Shown: in pieces, positions 1 through 7,654 of the stretch
How the letters are laid out: every line of letters begins with the position of its first letter
Position numbering within the stretch: position 1 is the first letter of the stretch
Virus record (IMG/VR): IMGVR_UViG_3300042300_001193
Span: 1 to 34,563 of that record
DNA length: 34,563 bases
Reading direction: 5' to 3' (one strand)
Origin: a virus
Position numbers and translations under genes: made by a program
The notes under the pieces: model-generated
What the model was told of the DNA's origin: nothing
Database searches by the model: none
Seen by the model: only the letters and a program-made list of their open reading frames with translations

Positions 1-720
1 AAACAAATACGATCTGGTTCTATAACCAATACAGAAATTGCGTCTGATGCTAACATTGCTTTAAGTAAGATTGCAGGAGGTACCGAATTAAATAATCGTG
101 TGACCGATCTTGAATCCGATGCGTTTGTGACTAGAGAGGTTCCTAGTGGTTCAGTAAATGGTTCTAATGTTACTTTTACTTTGGCAAACACACCGGTTGC
201 GGGAAGTGAGCAAGTCTATCTCAATGGACTATTACAAGATCCTGGTGCTGGTAATAGTTACACAATAGTCGGATCTACTATTACATTCCTAAGTCCTCCA
301 TTGACGAATGATGAAATTCACGTTTCGTATGCCACAGGCGATTATATGGTTGCTCCTGGTGGAGCTGGTGGTGGTATTAGTCCCTTTCAGTGGTCCAATG
401 CGGAACAAGTTTACCCTTTCGAGTTGGGACCAAATGGAGAAACAGTTTACGCAATTAAAAAAGACATAGCTTCTCTACCCGCAAGTGCAGGTGAGCATTT
501 CTATGGACTGTTTGGAACCGCCGACAACACAAAAGTTATTAGCATTTTTGGAATTGCTCGCCAAAACGGGAACACTAGCTACGATGCTTTTAATATACCC
601 GTAGGAAGCGGCGGTGTTGCTCACATTGTACCGAGAATATATCAAGGACAATTAGGGATTATAGTTGGAACTAATTACAGTGGATATTCAGCAACTATCA
701 AATTGTTGTATATTAAATAG
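1..720 (+). CDS. Phage tail/adhesin-type structural protein, 5' end cut off by window
   Basis: The reading frame is open from the first base to the stop at 718-720, so the gene begins upstream and the GTG at 100 is not its start. The visible 239 residues begin with a low-complexity stretch (ITNTEIASDANIALSKIAGG) followed by a DLESDAF segment. Such repeats are common in marine phage tail fibre and virion-surface proteins. A beta-rich, Gly/Asn/Thr-rich body follows, with a YLNGLLQDPG..YTIVGSTITF unit near residues 70-95 that is also typical of fibre modules, and a glycine-rich linker (GGAGGGI). The C-terminal 120 residues look like a globular receptor-binding or trimerisation domain that I do not recognise. 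The structural role is inferred from composition and repeats; the exact product is unknown. Confidence 0.6.
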   Translation, partial: KQIRSGSITNTEIASDANIALSKIAGGTELNNRVTDLESDAFVTREVPSGSVNGSNVTFTLANTPVAGSEQVYLNGLLQDPGAGNSYTIVGSTITFLSPPLTNDEIHVSYATGDYMVAPGGAGGGISPFQWSNAEQVYPFELGPNGETVYAIKKDIASLPASAGEHFYGLFGTADNTKVISIFGIARQNGNTSYDAFNIPVGSGGVAHIVPRIYQGQLGIIVGTNYSGYSATIKLLYIK

Positions 721-760
721 TTATTATTAAAAATAAAATTGATTTAAGTGTTTAATTTTT

Positions 761-1153
761 ATGACATATTTCGTACTTACAGATAGTAATTTTTTACTCT
801 TTGCATCTAAGAGTTATACTAATCCAGTTTGCTTGAATCTTAAAGAGTTTCATTCAGACCTAAGAAGAATTAGATATATTCATAGATTGATCTGTAAGTA
901 CGAAAAAACCGGAGACATAAAAGAAAGATTGATGTTAAATCATTTAATATCATTCTATAATTACTTTGATGTTGAATCCGCAACCAAAATGCTCTTCTTT
1001 AAGTTGCCAGAAAAATACTGGCCTCAATTAAAAACTTTTCTTTTGTATTTGAATTATATGCCAACGCATATACATAATATTAGAACATCTCCTGTGGATT
1101 CTTCTCGTATTATGATAGATTTTACAATAGTTGAAAAGTTGAGAAGCATATGA
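761..1153 (+). CDS. Conserved T4-like phage protein of unknown function (DUF7207-like)
   Basis: A 130-residue soluble protein. The central segment (KTGDIKERLMLNHLISFYNYF, then KMLFFKLPEKYWPQLKTFLLYLNYMP) is a pattern I associate with a small conserved family in marine T4-like phages (DUF7207, from memory). No catalytic motif is visible. The protein is predicted helical, with Leu/Phe/Tyr-rich helices. The start has no clear Shine-Dalgarno in the 40-base AT-rich gap after the tail gene. The stop overlaps the next ATG (ATGA), so the two genes are probably translationally coupled. In related phages such genes sit among head and tail genes, suggesting a structural or assembly role, but that is inference. 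Confidence 0.6.
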   Translation: MTYFVLTDSNFLLFASKSYTNPVCLNLKEFHSDLRRIRYIHRLICKYEKTGDIKERLMLNHLISFYNYFDVESATKMLFFKLPEKYWPQLKTFLLYLNYMPTHIHNIRTSPVDSSRIMIDFTIVEKLRSI

Positions 1154-1683
1154 AAACTTATAAAGTAATATTGTCTGAGTCTTCATTTGTTTTTAATGTT
1201 GGTTTTTTGTATTTCTTTTTAAAAAAACTAACAACACCGTTCGAGAAAACAAAAGCATACAAACTTGGAATCATAGACGATCAAGGCAAAAACTTAATTC
1301 CAAGAAAAAAGTTCACCACAACAGAACAAGAAAACGCATACACATTATTTGATGTTGTCATTTTTAATATCAAAAAGATGATAGAAAAATTACCATTCGG
1401 CAAGAGTCGTATTGCCACATTTGCTGCTGCATTGTGGTTATTAAAAGAAGAAAAGAATGTCAATTCATATTTGAAAGAAAATGTAGTTGAGTCAAAATTT
1501 TTAAACTTTTTGGATGAAATTGAATCTTGCGATAATGTAGAAGAAATATTAAATTCACTTGAGTCTGAATTGAAGAAAGAAGATGCTCCGGTCAATAGTG
1601 TTGCCGGCGGTGGTGTTCAAATGTATTCACCTCCTCTACAAATGGTCTCAAGAAAGAAAAAAAAGTTTGCAAATTTCAAATAA
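1150..1683 (+). CDS. Conserved hypothetical protein of T4-like marine phages
   Basis: A 177-residue protein starting in an ATGA overlap with the preceding gene. The N-terminal half carries LTTPFEKTKAYKLGIIDDQG, a segment I associate with an uncharacterised family in T4-like marine phages. The middle is helical (FDVVIFNIKKMIEKL). The C-terminus is a Gly-rich linker followed by a basic tail (RKKKKFANFK). Acidic and basic stretches and the lack of cysteines suggest a small assembly or scaffolding-type protein, but no domain is recognisable. A shorter frame on the opposite strand (1281-1595) is a shadow of its codon pattern. Confidence 0.6.
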   Translation: MKTYKVILSESSFVFNVGFLYFFLKKLTTPFEKTKAYKLGIIDDQGKNLIPRKKFTTTEQENAYTLFDVVIFNIKKMIEKLPFGKSRIATFAAALWLLKEEKNVNSYLKENVVESKFLNFLDEIESCDNVEEILNSLESELKKEDAPVNSVAGGGVQMYSPPLQMVSRKKKKFANFK

Positions 1684-1696
1684 ATGTTGCTATAAT
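1667..1696 (+). promoter_or_regulatory. Sigma70-like promoter with extended -10 for the 1741 operon
   Basis: TTGCAA at 1667-1672, an 18-base spacer, and a perfect TATAAT at 1691-1696 preceded by TGC (extended -10). It overlaps the last codons of the upstream gene and would start transcription near 1703, about 38 bases before the ATG at 1741. This is the host-type promoter form expected for early phage genes. Confidence 0.65.
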
Positions 1697-1740
1697 ACAA
1701 TTATTCGGTACATTTATTAATCTGAAACTACAGGAATCTT

Positions 1741-2058
1741 ATGAGTGAAAATGATGATATCGCATTAAAATACGAAGATGTTGCAAATTTAGAAGAAGGA
1801 AAGATATATCCATTCTATGGTGTCATCACCAAAATCTTAGAAGAAGAGAACGAAATAATCACCAAATTCCAATTAAACTTTGAATCAATAGTTTCCGTTG
1901 ATCTGAGAGGTCAAAAAGATTATTCCGATACCATAAAACAAAGAATTTTTGAGCCAGGAATCTTTATGTCAACTTTTCACGGTGTGGAAGGTGGCGTTCC
2001 TAATCTGAGCTGTTCGACAATAATTTTTGGAAAGAGACAGGAAACTCTAGAACAATGA
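1741..2058 (+). CDS. Small hypothetical protein
   Basis: A 105-residue acidic protein with a good ribosome-binding site (AGGAA) seven bases before the ATG and its own sigma70-like promoter upstream. It is predicted to be mainly beta: YPFYGVITKIL, KFQLNFESIVSVDLRG and IFMSTFHGVEGG suggest a small barrel. There are no cysteine pairs, membrane segments or catalytic motifs. The TGA stop overlaps the ATG of the next gene. Early transcription suggests a host-takeover or replication-accessory role, but nothing in the sequence states a function. Confidence 0.55.
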   Translation: MSENDDIALKYEDVANLEEGKIYPFYGVITKILEEENEIITKFQLNFESIVSVDLRGQKDYSDTIKQRIFEPGIFMSTFHGVEGGVPNLSCSTIIFGKRQETLEQ

Positions 2059-2306
2059 ACACAAAAGAAGTAATCTCAATCTTACAAGAAAATATATTAG
2101 AAACTAAAGATAATATTTTTACCAAGTTTGAGCGTGATCGGTATTTAAGCGTGTTGTCTAAGCAAATAGAAATATTAAATGAAGTTAAACAAATGCTGAC
2201 CGAATCTGCGGACAAGCAAGAAATATTTAAAATGGGATTAATAATTATTTCATTATCGTATATGGTGGACGATAATGTTGAAATGCCTTCTACTATGATC
2301 AATTAA
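2055..2306 (+). CDS. Small helical hypothetical protein
   Basis: An 83-residue protein made of amphipathic helices (EVISILQENILETKDNIF, YLSVLSKQIEILNEVKQML) with a more hydrophobic C-terminal helix (FKMGLIIISLSYMV) too short and polar-flanked to call a membrane anchor. The start lies in an ATGA overlap with the preceding gene, implying coupled translation. No family is recognised. Confidence 0.5.
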   Translation: MNTKEVISILQENILETKDNIFTKFERDRYLSVLSKQIEILNEVKQMLTESADKQEIFKMGLIIISLSYMVDDNVEMPSTMIN

Positions 2307-2315
2307 TGCGATTAG

Positions 2316-2323
2316 CATAAATA
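2316..2323 (+). promoter_or_regulatory. Possible T4-type late promoter (CATAAATA)
   Basis: CATAAATA differs from the T4 late consensus TATAAATA at one position and lies in the 48-base gap between two genes, 31 bases before the ATG at 2355. That spacing resembles the exact box at 5390. The following gene lacks a strong ribosome-binding site. AT-rich sequence makes a chance match possible. Confidence 0.35.
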
Positions 2324-2354
2324 ATTATAGTTTGTTTTACTTATTCACTCCACT

Positions 2355-2747
2355 ATGCAGGCCATATTCATATATAACAACTTAAAGGTTGATACTTTTA
2401 ATTTAAGAGATCAACCTTTTCCAGGATTTGAACTATTGACTTGGGAACACGAAAGTTATATTCACGGTACCTTATGGGACATAGGACTAGATGCTGGTTA
2501 TACAGAAATTGGCATAGATAATGTCTACGGTCAAATTTGGCTAACCGATTCCATAGACCCATTGCAAGAATTGTCATATTTTCTGGGATATCCAAATAGA
2601 ACTTATCGGAAGAAAATGAGAGCCATTATTAATGATGATAATAACTTGATCAAAGAACAAATTGATGCTACAGTATACATATTGAAAGAAATAAGACCGG
2701 AATACAAAAGAATTAATGATGGAAAATGGTTCCTGAAAAGAGGATAA
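2355..2747 (+). CDS. Gamma-glutamylcyclotransferase-fold (GGCT/AIG2-like) protein, catalytic Glu apparently missing
   Basis: 130 residues. The order of motifs fits the GGCT/YtfP fold: a first strand and loop AIFIYNNLK (family: FVYGSLR/K), then HGTLWDIGLDAGYTEIGIDNVYGQIWLT (family: G.LYDLG.YP......V.GE.Y), then LQELSYFLGYPNRTYRKK (family: LD..EG.....Y.R), then a final strand ATVYIL. In the family the glutamate of the third motif acts as acid/base; here the equivalent position is leucine, and no acidic residue lies between LQEL and TYRKK. The YGSL glycine is also replaced (YNNL). The phage protein is therefore probably a binding protein or has a changed activity. The ATG is placed after a late-like box; it ends just before the spanin pair. 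Confidence 0.5.
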   Translation: MQAIFIYNNLKVDTFNLRDQPFPGFELLTWEHESYIHGTLWDIGLDAGYTEIGIDNVYGQIWLTDSIDPLQELSYFLGYPNRTYRKKMRAIINDDNNLIKEQIDATVYILKEIRPEYKRINDGKWFLKRG

Positions 2748-2748
2748 T

Positions 2749-3177
2749 ATGGACCCCGCTTTGTTATATGCCGCACTATTTAAGTTTGTTAGAAGTAAAA
2801 TCTTTGCTTACGGCTTAGTTTCACTGTCTCTGTTTGGTTGGTACAAGTATACAGATTGGACTATCAAAAGTTTAAGAGATAAAACCGAACAACAAGCAAT
2901 AGAAATTAGAACCTTGAATGAAGCACTGAATAATGTTCGACAAGATTATGAGAACGTTACAAAAAGTATGAAAAGATTGGAAGTAGAAAGGCAAAGAAGT
3001 GTGTCCAAGTTAGAAGAATTGCGTAAGACTATCTACAGAGAGAATCAAAAGAAAAAGAGTTTAGAAGAACTTGCAAAAAGTAAAACACCTATGGTGGAGA
3101 AGCGAATAAACGAAGCGACCGAAAAGAAATTAAAATGTTTTGAGAAATTAGTTAAAGGTGAATTATGCGAAGATTAA
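2749..3177 (+). CDS. i-spanin-like inner-membrane lysis protein (Rz-like)
   Basis: 142 residues. A single N-terminal transmembrane segment (about residues 14-30, SKIFAYGLVSLSLFGWYKY) is followed by a long charged coiled coil (about 35-110) and a short C-terminal segment with two cysteines (KLKCFEKLVKGELCED). This is the architecture of Rz-type inner-membrane spanins, which join an outer-membrane lipoprotein to disrupt the outer membrane at lysis. A good ribosome-binding site (AGAGGA) precedes the ATG. The next gene starts inside its last codons and encodes a small lipoprotein, the usual Rz/Rz1 pairing. No endolysin or holin gene lies beside it. Confidence 0.65.
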   Translation: MDPALLYAALFKFVRSKIFAYGLVSLSLFGWYKYTDWTIKSLRDKTEQQAIEIRTLNEALNNVRQDYENVTKSMKRLEVERQRSVSKLEELRKTIYRENQKKKSLEELAKSKTPMVEKRINEATEKKLKCFEKLVKGELCED

Positions 3178-3485
3178 TTCTAATTTTAATCATTTTATTT
3201 TGTGGTTGTTCCGCACATTCAAATAAATTGCCACACAATAAACCAAAATTAAATCTAACTTTACCAGATGAGTTAAAACTAGACTCTGTTAAATTTATTG
3301 TTGTACATAAAGACAACGTAGAAGAAGTTTTTCGTCTTATGGAATCCAAAGGAGAAACGCCAGTACTAATAGGATTGACCGGCGATGACTATAAGAATTT
3401 ATCTGTAAACATACAAAAGATAGAAAATGTATTGCGTGAATACAGAAAAACTGTTATTCTGTATAAAGAATATTATGAAAAATAA
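3165..3485 (+). CDS. Candidate o-spanin: small signal-peptide lipoprotein
   Basis: 106 residues. The N-terminus is a classical short signal (MRRLILILIILFCGC) with a lipobox-like LFCGC; Cys-15 would be the lipidated residue. The mature part has a linker with several prolines, then a segment (VKFIVVHKDNVEEVFRLMESKG) and a C-terminal helix rich in charged residues. It overlaps the upstream coiled-coil membrane protein by 13 bases in another frame, as spanin genes often do. It is longer than lambda Rz1 and less proline-rich, so the o-spanin call rests mainly on lipoprotein signal plus position. A periplasmic lipoprotein of other function remains possible. Confidence 0.55.
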   Translation: MRRLILILIILFCGCSAHSNKLPHNKPKLNLTLPDELKLDSVKFIVVHKDNVEEVFRLMESKGETPVLIGLTGDDYKNLSVNIQKIENVLREYRKTVILYKEYYEK

Positions 3486-3493
3486 TAATTATA

Positions 3494-4480
3494 ATGTTTT
3501 ATCTAGATCAAAAGTATTTGATGATTCTATCAACCTCTCTGAGTAGATTCTCGGATAAGGGTAATCACGTATATAATTGTAGATGTCCTCTCTGTGGCGA
3601 TTCTCAAAAAAACAAATTAAAAGCCAGAGGTTACTTTTATGAAGTCGATAAAGGTATAGCATATAAATGTCACAACTGTTCATATAGTGGATTCTTCAGT
3701 CAAGTTTTACAGCAATTAAATCCTACATTGTATTCTCAATACTCACTTGAGCGATTGAATGATTCTCCGATAAAATCGATTCAACCGAAGAAGGAAAAGG
3801 TTGAAACCAAATATAAAGATATAAATTTAAAAACTCTATACGATAGTAAAGATGACGTTACAAGATACGCATTAGCTCGTGGATTAAAACTTACAGCGAT
3901 AAAGAGGGTATATTCTTGTCCTAACTTTAGACGATGGTGCGTTGAACAATTTGGCGAAAAATATTCAAAAGTTTCCGAATCTGCAAAGTTGCTACTACCT
4001 TTCTATGACATAGAAGGTAATCTTGTCGGCGCACAAGGCAGAAGCATAGATCCTAAAGAAAATTTAAGATACGAAACCGTAAAGCATCCAGAAGTAGAGT
4101 CTATGATTTTTGGACTCGATCAATGGAATAGAAATATTACCACAAAAATTGTTGAAGGTCCAATTGATTCTTTGTTCCTGAAGAATGGTTTAGCCGTTGC
4201 ATCTTCCGATTTAAAGAGAGCGAAGAAGATACTACCACAACTTAATATAGAGAATACGGTTTTTTGTTGGGACAATGAACCTAGAAGTCGAGAAATTGTT
4301 AAACTGATCGAAGAAGCAATTGATAATGGTTTTCGTGTTTTTATATGGCCAAATAATATACTAGGTAAAGATTTTAATGATGTTGCAAATACGGGCGTTG
4401 ACATCGAAAGAATGATAGAAGATAATACCTTTTCGGGTGTTAGAGCACGACTAGAATTTACTAGATGGAAAAAAGTTTGA
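3494..4480 (+). CDS. 61: DNA primase, T4 gp61 type
   Basis: 328 residues, close to the T4 gp61 length. An N-terminal zinc finger is visible (CPLCGD at about residues 35-40, then CHNCSYSGFF near 59-68). A TOPRIM domain follows: VEGPIDSLFL carries the conserved Glu and FCWDNEP the first Asp of the metal site. The enzyme makes the pentaribonucleotide primers for lagging-strand synthesis with the gp41 helicase. gp59 and gp32, which load and cover the helicase substrate, are encoded 11 kb downstream on the same strand. The ribosome-binding site is weak. ThyX starts six bases after its stop. Confidence 0.93.
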   Translation: MFYLDQKYLMILSTSLSRFSDKGNHVYNCRCPLCGDSQKNKLKARGYFYEVDKGIAYKCHNCSYSGFFSQVLQQLNPTLYSQYSLERLNDSPIKSIQPKKEKVETKYKDINLKTLYDSKDDVTRYALARGLKLTAIKRVYSCPNFRRWCVEQFGEKYSKVSESAKLLLPFYDIEGNLVGAQGRSIDPKENLRYETVKHPEVESMIFGLDQWNRNITTKIVEGPIDSLFLKNGLAVASSDLKRAKKILPQLNIENTVFCWDNEPRSREIVKLIEEAIDNGFRVFIWPNNILGKDFNDVANTGVDIERMIEDNTFSGVRARLEFTRWKKV

Positions 4481-4486
4481 GGTAAT

Positions 4487-5386
4487 ATGACAGAAATCAA
4501 AGTGCTTGATAAAGGATTTGTCAGATTAGTCGATCATATGGGCGATGATAATACTATCGCAAGATCTGCTAGAGTTTCATATGCTAAGGGTACAAAGAGC
4601 GTACAAGATGATAAAAACTTAATTCGATATCTGTGGAGGAACAAGCACACAAGTCCATTTGAAATGGTAACATTCACCTTCCACGTAAAATTGCCAATTT
4701 TTGTCTCTAATCAGTGGGTTCGCCATAGAACTTGGTCCTTTAATCAGATATCTGGTAGATACTCTGAGATGCCAGACGAATTTTATGTACCGCAAGAAGA
4801 GCATTGCACCTTTCAAAATCCAAACAATAAACAAGGTGGTACGAATGATCAGATAACTACTTTGAACATTAAGAATCCTAATGATTGGTGGGATTGTTTT
4901 ACTCCAGAACAAATGGCAGATTCTTGGTCTTGGAAAGAAGTGTTTGAGAATGAACAAAAAACTATTCGCAATCAGTATGAAAAACTACTCGGTACCGGAA
5001 TGAGAAGAGAACTGGCTAGAATTAATCTGCCATTATCTCAATATACCGAAATGTACGCATCCGTAGATTTACATAATCTTTTGCATTTCTTGAGACTAAG
5101 ATTAGACGATCATGCACAATATGAAATAAGAGTTTATGCTGAAGCATTACTAGAATTAATTAAACCTATAGTTCCTGTTACTGTAGAATCATTTGATGAA
5201 TATACTTTACACTCTATGCAATTACATAAAAAAGATATAGAAGCACTCAAAATTGTATTGCGTGATGTACTGAAACATGATACTCTCTCTTCGGAAAAAA
5301 TAGAAACTTTGACTAAATCATTATTTGAAAATAAAAGAGAATTTTCTGAATTTATTTCAAAAATTAATAAATTAGTTTTAGGTTAG
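4487..5386 (+). CDS. thyX: Flavin-dependent thymidylate synthase ThyX
   Basis: 299 residues. The diagnostic ThyX motif RHRx7S is intact (R79-H80-R81 ... S89 in RHRTWSFNQISGRYSE), preceded by HTSPFEMVTFTFHVK, which also fits the family. ThyX converts dUMP to dTMP using methylene-tetrahydrofolate with FAD and NADPH. The C-terminal part contains YTEMYASVDLHNLLHFLRLRLD, which fits the dUMP-binding region. It is longer than the common bacterial form (about 220-250), mainly through a loop after the motif and a 50-residue C-terminal helical tail. A GAGG ribosome-binding site precedes the ATG. It sits with RNR and dNMP kinase genes in a dNTP supply cluster. Confidence 0.95.
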   Translation: MTEIKVLDKGFVRLVDHMGDDNTIARSARVSYAKGTKSVQDDKNLIRYLWRNKHTSPFEMVTFTFHVKLPIFVSNQWVRHRTWSFNQISGRYSEMPDEFYVPQEEHCTFQNPNNKQGGTNDQITTLNIKNPNDWWDCFTPEQMADSWSWKEVFENEQKTIRNQYEKLLGTGMRRELARINLPLSQYTEMYASVDLHNLLHFLRLRLDDHAQYEIRVYAEALLELIKPIVPVTVESFDEYTLHSMQLHKKDIEALKIVLRDVLKHDTLSSEKIETLTKSLFENKREFSEFISKINKLVLG

Positions 5387-5389
5387 TTC

Positions 5390-5397
5390 TATAAATA
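5390..5397 (+). promoter_or_regulatory. T4-type late promoter, exact TATAAATA
   Basis: An exact match to the T4 late -10 box in the short gap after thyX, 28 bases before the ATG at 5426. No sigma70 -35 element accompanies it. It would give the following small gene a late transcript of its own within an otherwise early/middle block. gp33, part of the late transcription machinery, is encoded in this window. Confidence 0.65.
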
Positions 5398-5425
5398 CAT
5401 CACATTGTTTTTTAGTGTGTTAATT

Positions 5426-5695
5426 ATGAAATCATTTTCCTCATTCATCACAGAAAAGAAATCTATTAGTAAAGAATTCGCAAAGAAAGTTGGCGACGAG
5501 CTAAACGTCAATTGGAATGATATAGATTTAGAGCAATTAAGAAAGGGAATGGAAGTCGAACAAGAACACGACGATAGTTCCGAAACCGATGTTATTCCAG
5601 GTTCACACGATTTTCATAAGATTGCAAAAGTTGCATTAGCACATCTCAAAGAACTTCCTGATTATTATGATCGTCTTGCAAAGATGGAAAAATAA
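5426..5695 (+). CDS. DUF5661 protein with capsid-targeting-like leader (candidate internal head protein)
   Basis: 89 residues from the ATG at 5426; the in-frame TTG at 5405 lies at the predicted late transcript start and is not a credible start. The N-terminus MKSFSSFITE resembles the T4 internal-protein leader MKTYQEFIAE, which targets proteins into the prohead core and is cut by the gp21 protease after an I/L-x-E site; here I-T-E is present at residues 8-10. The remainder (KGMEVEQEHD, GSHDFHKIAKVALAHLKELPDYYDRLAKME) matches the small DUF5661 family, whose function is unknown. An exact late promoter lies just upstream. Packaging into the head and ejection with the DNA is inferred. Confidence 0.6.
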   Translation: MKSFSSFITEKKSISKEFAKKVGDELNVNWNDIDLEQLRKGMEVEQEHDDSSETDVIPGSHDFHKIAKVALAHLKELPDYYDRLAKMEK

Positions 5696-5729
5696 TACAA
5701 TTCTTTTTTTTTTATACTTGGGGGTTATT

Positions 5730-7646
5730 ATGTCGAAGTCTCTTCCTACGGACTACCAGACTTACATTCATTTAAGTCGATATTCAAGGTGGTTACCAGA
5801 TAAGAATCGAAGGGAAACATGGGAAGAAACGGTCAAGAGATATTTCGATTTTTTTGATAAACATCTAAAAGAAAATTTTGCATTTTCATTCTCTTTTGAA
5901 GAAAGGAAGGAATTAGAAGAAGCGGTATTAAATTTGGAAGTGATGCCCTCGATGAGAGCTTTGATGACAGCAGGGCCTGCATTGGAGAGATGTCATGTTG
6001 CCGGATACAATTGCTCCTTTATTGCAATCGATACACCTAGAGCATTTGATGAAATTCTATATGTTCTAATGAATGGAACTGGCGTAGGTTTCTCCGTTGA
6101 AAGACAATTTGTGAGTAAACTACCAGAAGTTCCAGAAGAGTTATACGAAACCGATACTACGATAGTTGTAGCTGATAGCAAGATTGGATGGGCAAAAGCA
6201 TTGAAAGAATTAATTGCAATGCTTTACACAGGACAAATTGCGAGATGGGATGTTTCTAAGGTAAGACCTGCGGGAGCACCATTAAAAACTTTTGGTGGTA
6301 GAGCATCGGGTCCAGAACCATTAGTTGAATTGTTTAAATTTTTAATTAGAATATTCAAGCAAGCTAGAGGTCGCAAACTTCAATCTATAGAATGTCACGA
6401 TATTGTTTGTAAGATTGCCGAAATTGTCGTTGTAGGTGGTGTTAGAAGATCTGCTTTAATATCACTGTCTAATCTATCCGATGACAGGATGAGACACGCC
6501 AAAAACGGACAGTGGTGGATAGAAAATCCACAGAGAGCACTTGCGAATAATTCAGCCGCATATACTGAAATGCCAGATGTAGGCATTTTTATGGATGAAT
6601 GGAAATCTTTGTACGATAGTAAGTCCGGAGAACGTGGAATATTTAATAGAATGTCTGCACAAAAACAAGCAGAAAAGTTTGGACGAAGAGAATCTAATCA
6701 TAATTTTGGAACAAATCCTTGTGGTGAAATATTGTTGAGATCTAATCAATTTTGCAATTTGTCTGAAGTTGTTATTAGATCTACAGACAGTAAAGAAGAC
6801 TTGCAAAGGAAAATAAAAATAGCAACAATACTAGGAACTATTCAATCAACGCTAACCGACTTCAAATATATTTCCAAAAAGTGGAAATTGAATTGTGAAG
6901 AGGAAAGACTACTTGGCGTTTCGTTGACTGGTATATTAGACAATAACTTTACTGCACACGCCACGGAAGATCTAAAAGACTTCTTGAAGGATATGAGAAA
7001 TTATTGCATAGAGATTAATCATAATTTGGCAGAAAAACTTGGTATTAATGCATCCGTTGCCACGACTTGTATCAAACCATCCGGTACAGTTTCCGCTCTG
7101 GTTAATAGTGCATCTGGTATACATCCAAGACACTCTGAATATTACATCAGAACGGTTAGGGCTGACAATAAAGATCCATTGTGTCAAATGATGAAGGATA
7201 TGGGATTTCCACATGAAGCGTGTGTGATGAGACCAGATCACGTTACTGTATTTTCCTTTCCAATTAAATCCCCAGAGAAATGTTTGACAAAGGAAGATTT
7301 AAATGCTATAGATCATCTTAGTCTATGGCAAACATATTATGAAAACTGGTGCGAACATAATCCATCGGTTACTATATCGGTAAAGGAAAATGAATGGATT
7401 GAGGTATCATCTTGGGTTTATAAAAACTTTAGTCAGATATGCGGAATTTCGTTTTTACCTTATAGTGATCACGTGTATAAGCAAGCACCTTTTCAAGAAT
7501 GTACAGTAGAAGAATATGAAGAACTGTCTAAGAAGATGCCTAAAAATGTAAATTGGAGTAGTAAACTTTCTGAATACGAAAAAATTGATACGACAACCTC
7601 TTCACAGGAATTTGCTTGCGTTGGAAATAATTGTGAAATTTCATAG
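5730..7646 (+). CDS. nrdJ: Adenosylcobalamin-dependent ribonucleotide reductase, class II monomeric type
   Basis: 638 residues from the ATG at 5730, which has a GGGGG ribosome-binding site; the frame extends upstream to 5667, but that adds a spurious hydrophobic leader. The active site of the Lactobacillus-type ribonucleoside-triphosphate reductase is complete: C95 (YNCSF) and C342 (CNLSE) form the redox pair, C331 in NPCGE is the thiyl cysteine, and the C-terminal C630-x4-C635 pair (CVGNNC) re-reduces it. KPSGTVSALVNSASGIHPRHS follows the nucleotide pocket. It makes dNTPs from NTPs, needs vitamin B12 and works with or without oxygen. It is shorter than the 739-residue reference enzyme. Marine T4-like phages with this class imply a host that can supply B12. 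Confidence 0.95.
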   Translation: MSKSLPTDYQTYIHLSRYSRWLPDKNRRETWEETVKRYFDFFDKHLKENFAFSFSFEERKELEEAVLNLEVMPSMRALMTAGPALERCHVAGYNCSFIAIDTPRAFDEILYVLMNGTGVGFSVERQFVSKLPEVPEELYETDTTIVVADSKIGWAKALKELIAMLYTGQIARWDVSKVRPAGAPLKTFGGRASGPEPLVELFKFLIRIFKQARGRKLQSIECHDIVCKIAEIVVVGGVRRSALISLSNLSDDRMRHAKNGQWWIENPQRALANNSAAYTEMPDVGIFMDEWKSLYDSKSGERGIFNRMSAQKQAEKFGRRESNHNFGTNPCGEILLRSNQFCNLSEVVIRSTDSKEDLQRKIKIATILGTIQSTLTDFKYISKKWKLNCEEERLLGVSLTGILDNNFTAHATEDLKDFLKDMRNYCIEINHNLAEKLGINASVATTCIKPSGTVSALVNSASGIHPRHSEYYIRTVRADNKDPLCQMMKDMGFPHEACVMRPDHVTVFSFPIKSPEKCLTKEDLNAIDHLSLWQTYYENWCEHNPSVTISVKENEWIEVSSWVYKNFSQICGISFLPYSDHVYKQAPFQECTVEEYEELSKKMPKNVNWSSKLSEYEKIDTTTSSQEFACVGNNCEIS

Positions 7647-7654
7647 GAAATGAT

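Noticed and set aside
5404-5425. TTG start for the DUF5661 protein
   Set aside because: It lies at the expected late transcript start; ATG 5426 gives the capsid-targeting-like leader at the N-terminus.
5704-5713. Ten-base T-run after the DUF5661 gene as a terminator
   Set aside because: No stem of any length precedes it, so it is only a homopolymer.
5667-5729. N-terminal extension of the ribonucleotide reductase with a hydrophobic leader
   Set aside because: It overlaps the previous gene, lacks a ribosome-binding site, and the GGGGG-ATG at 5730 fits known reductase starts.
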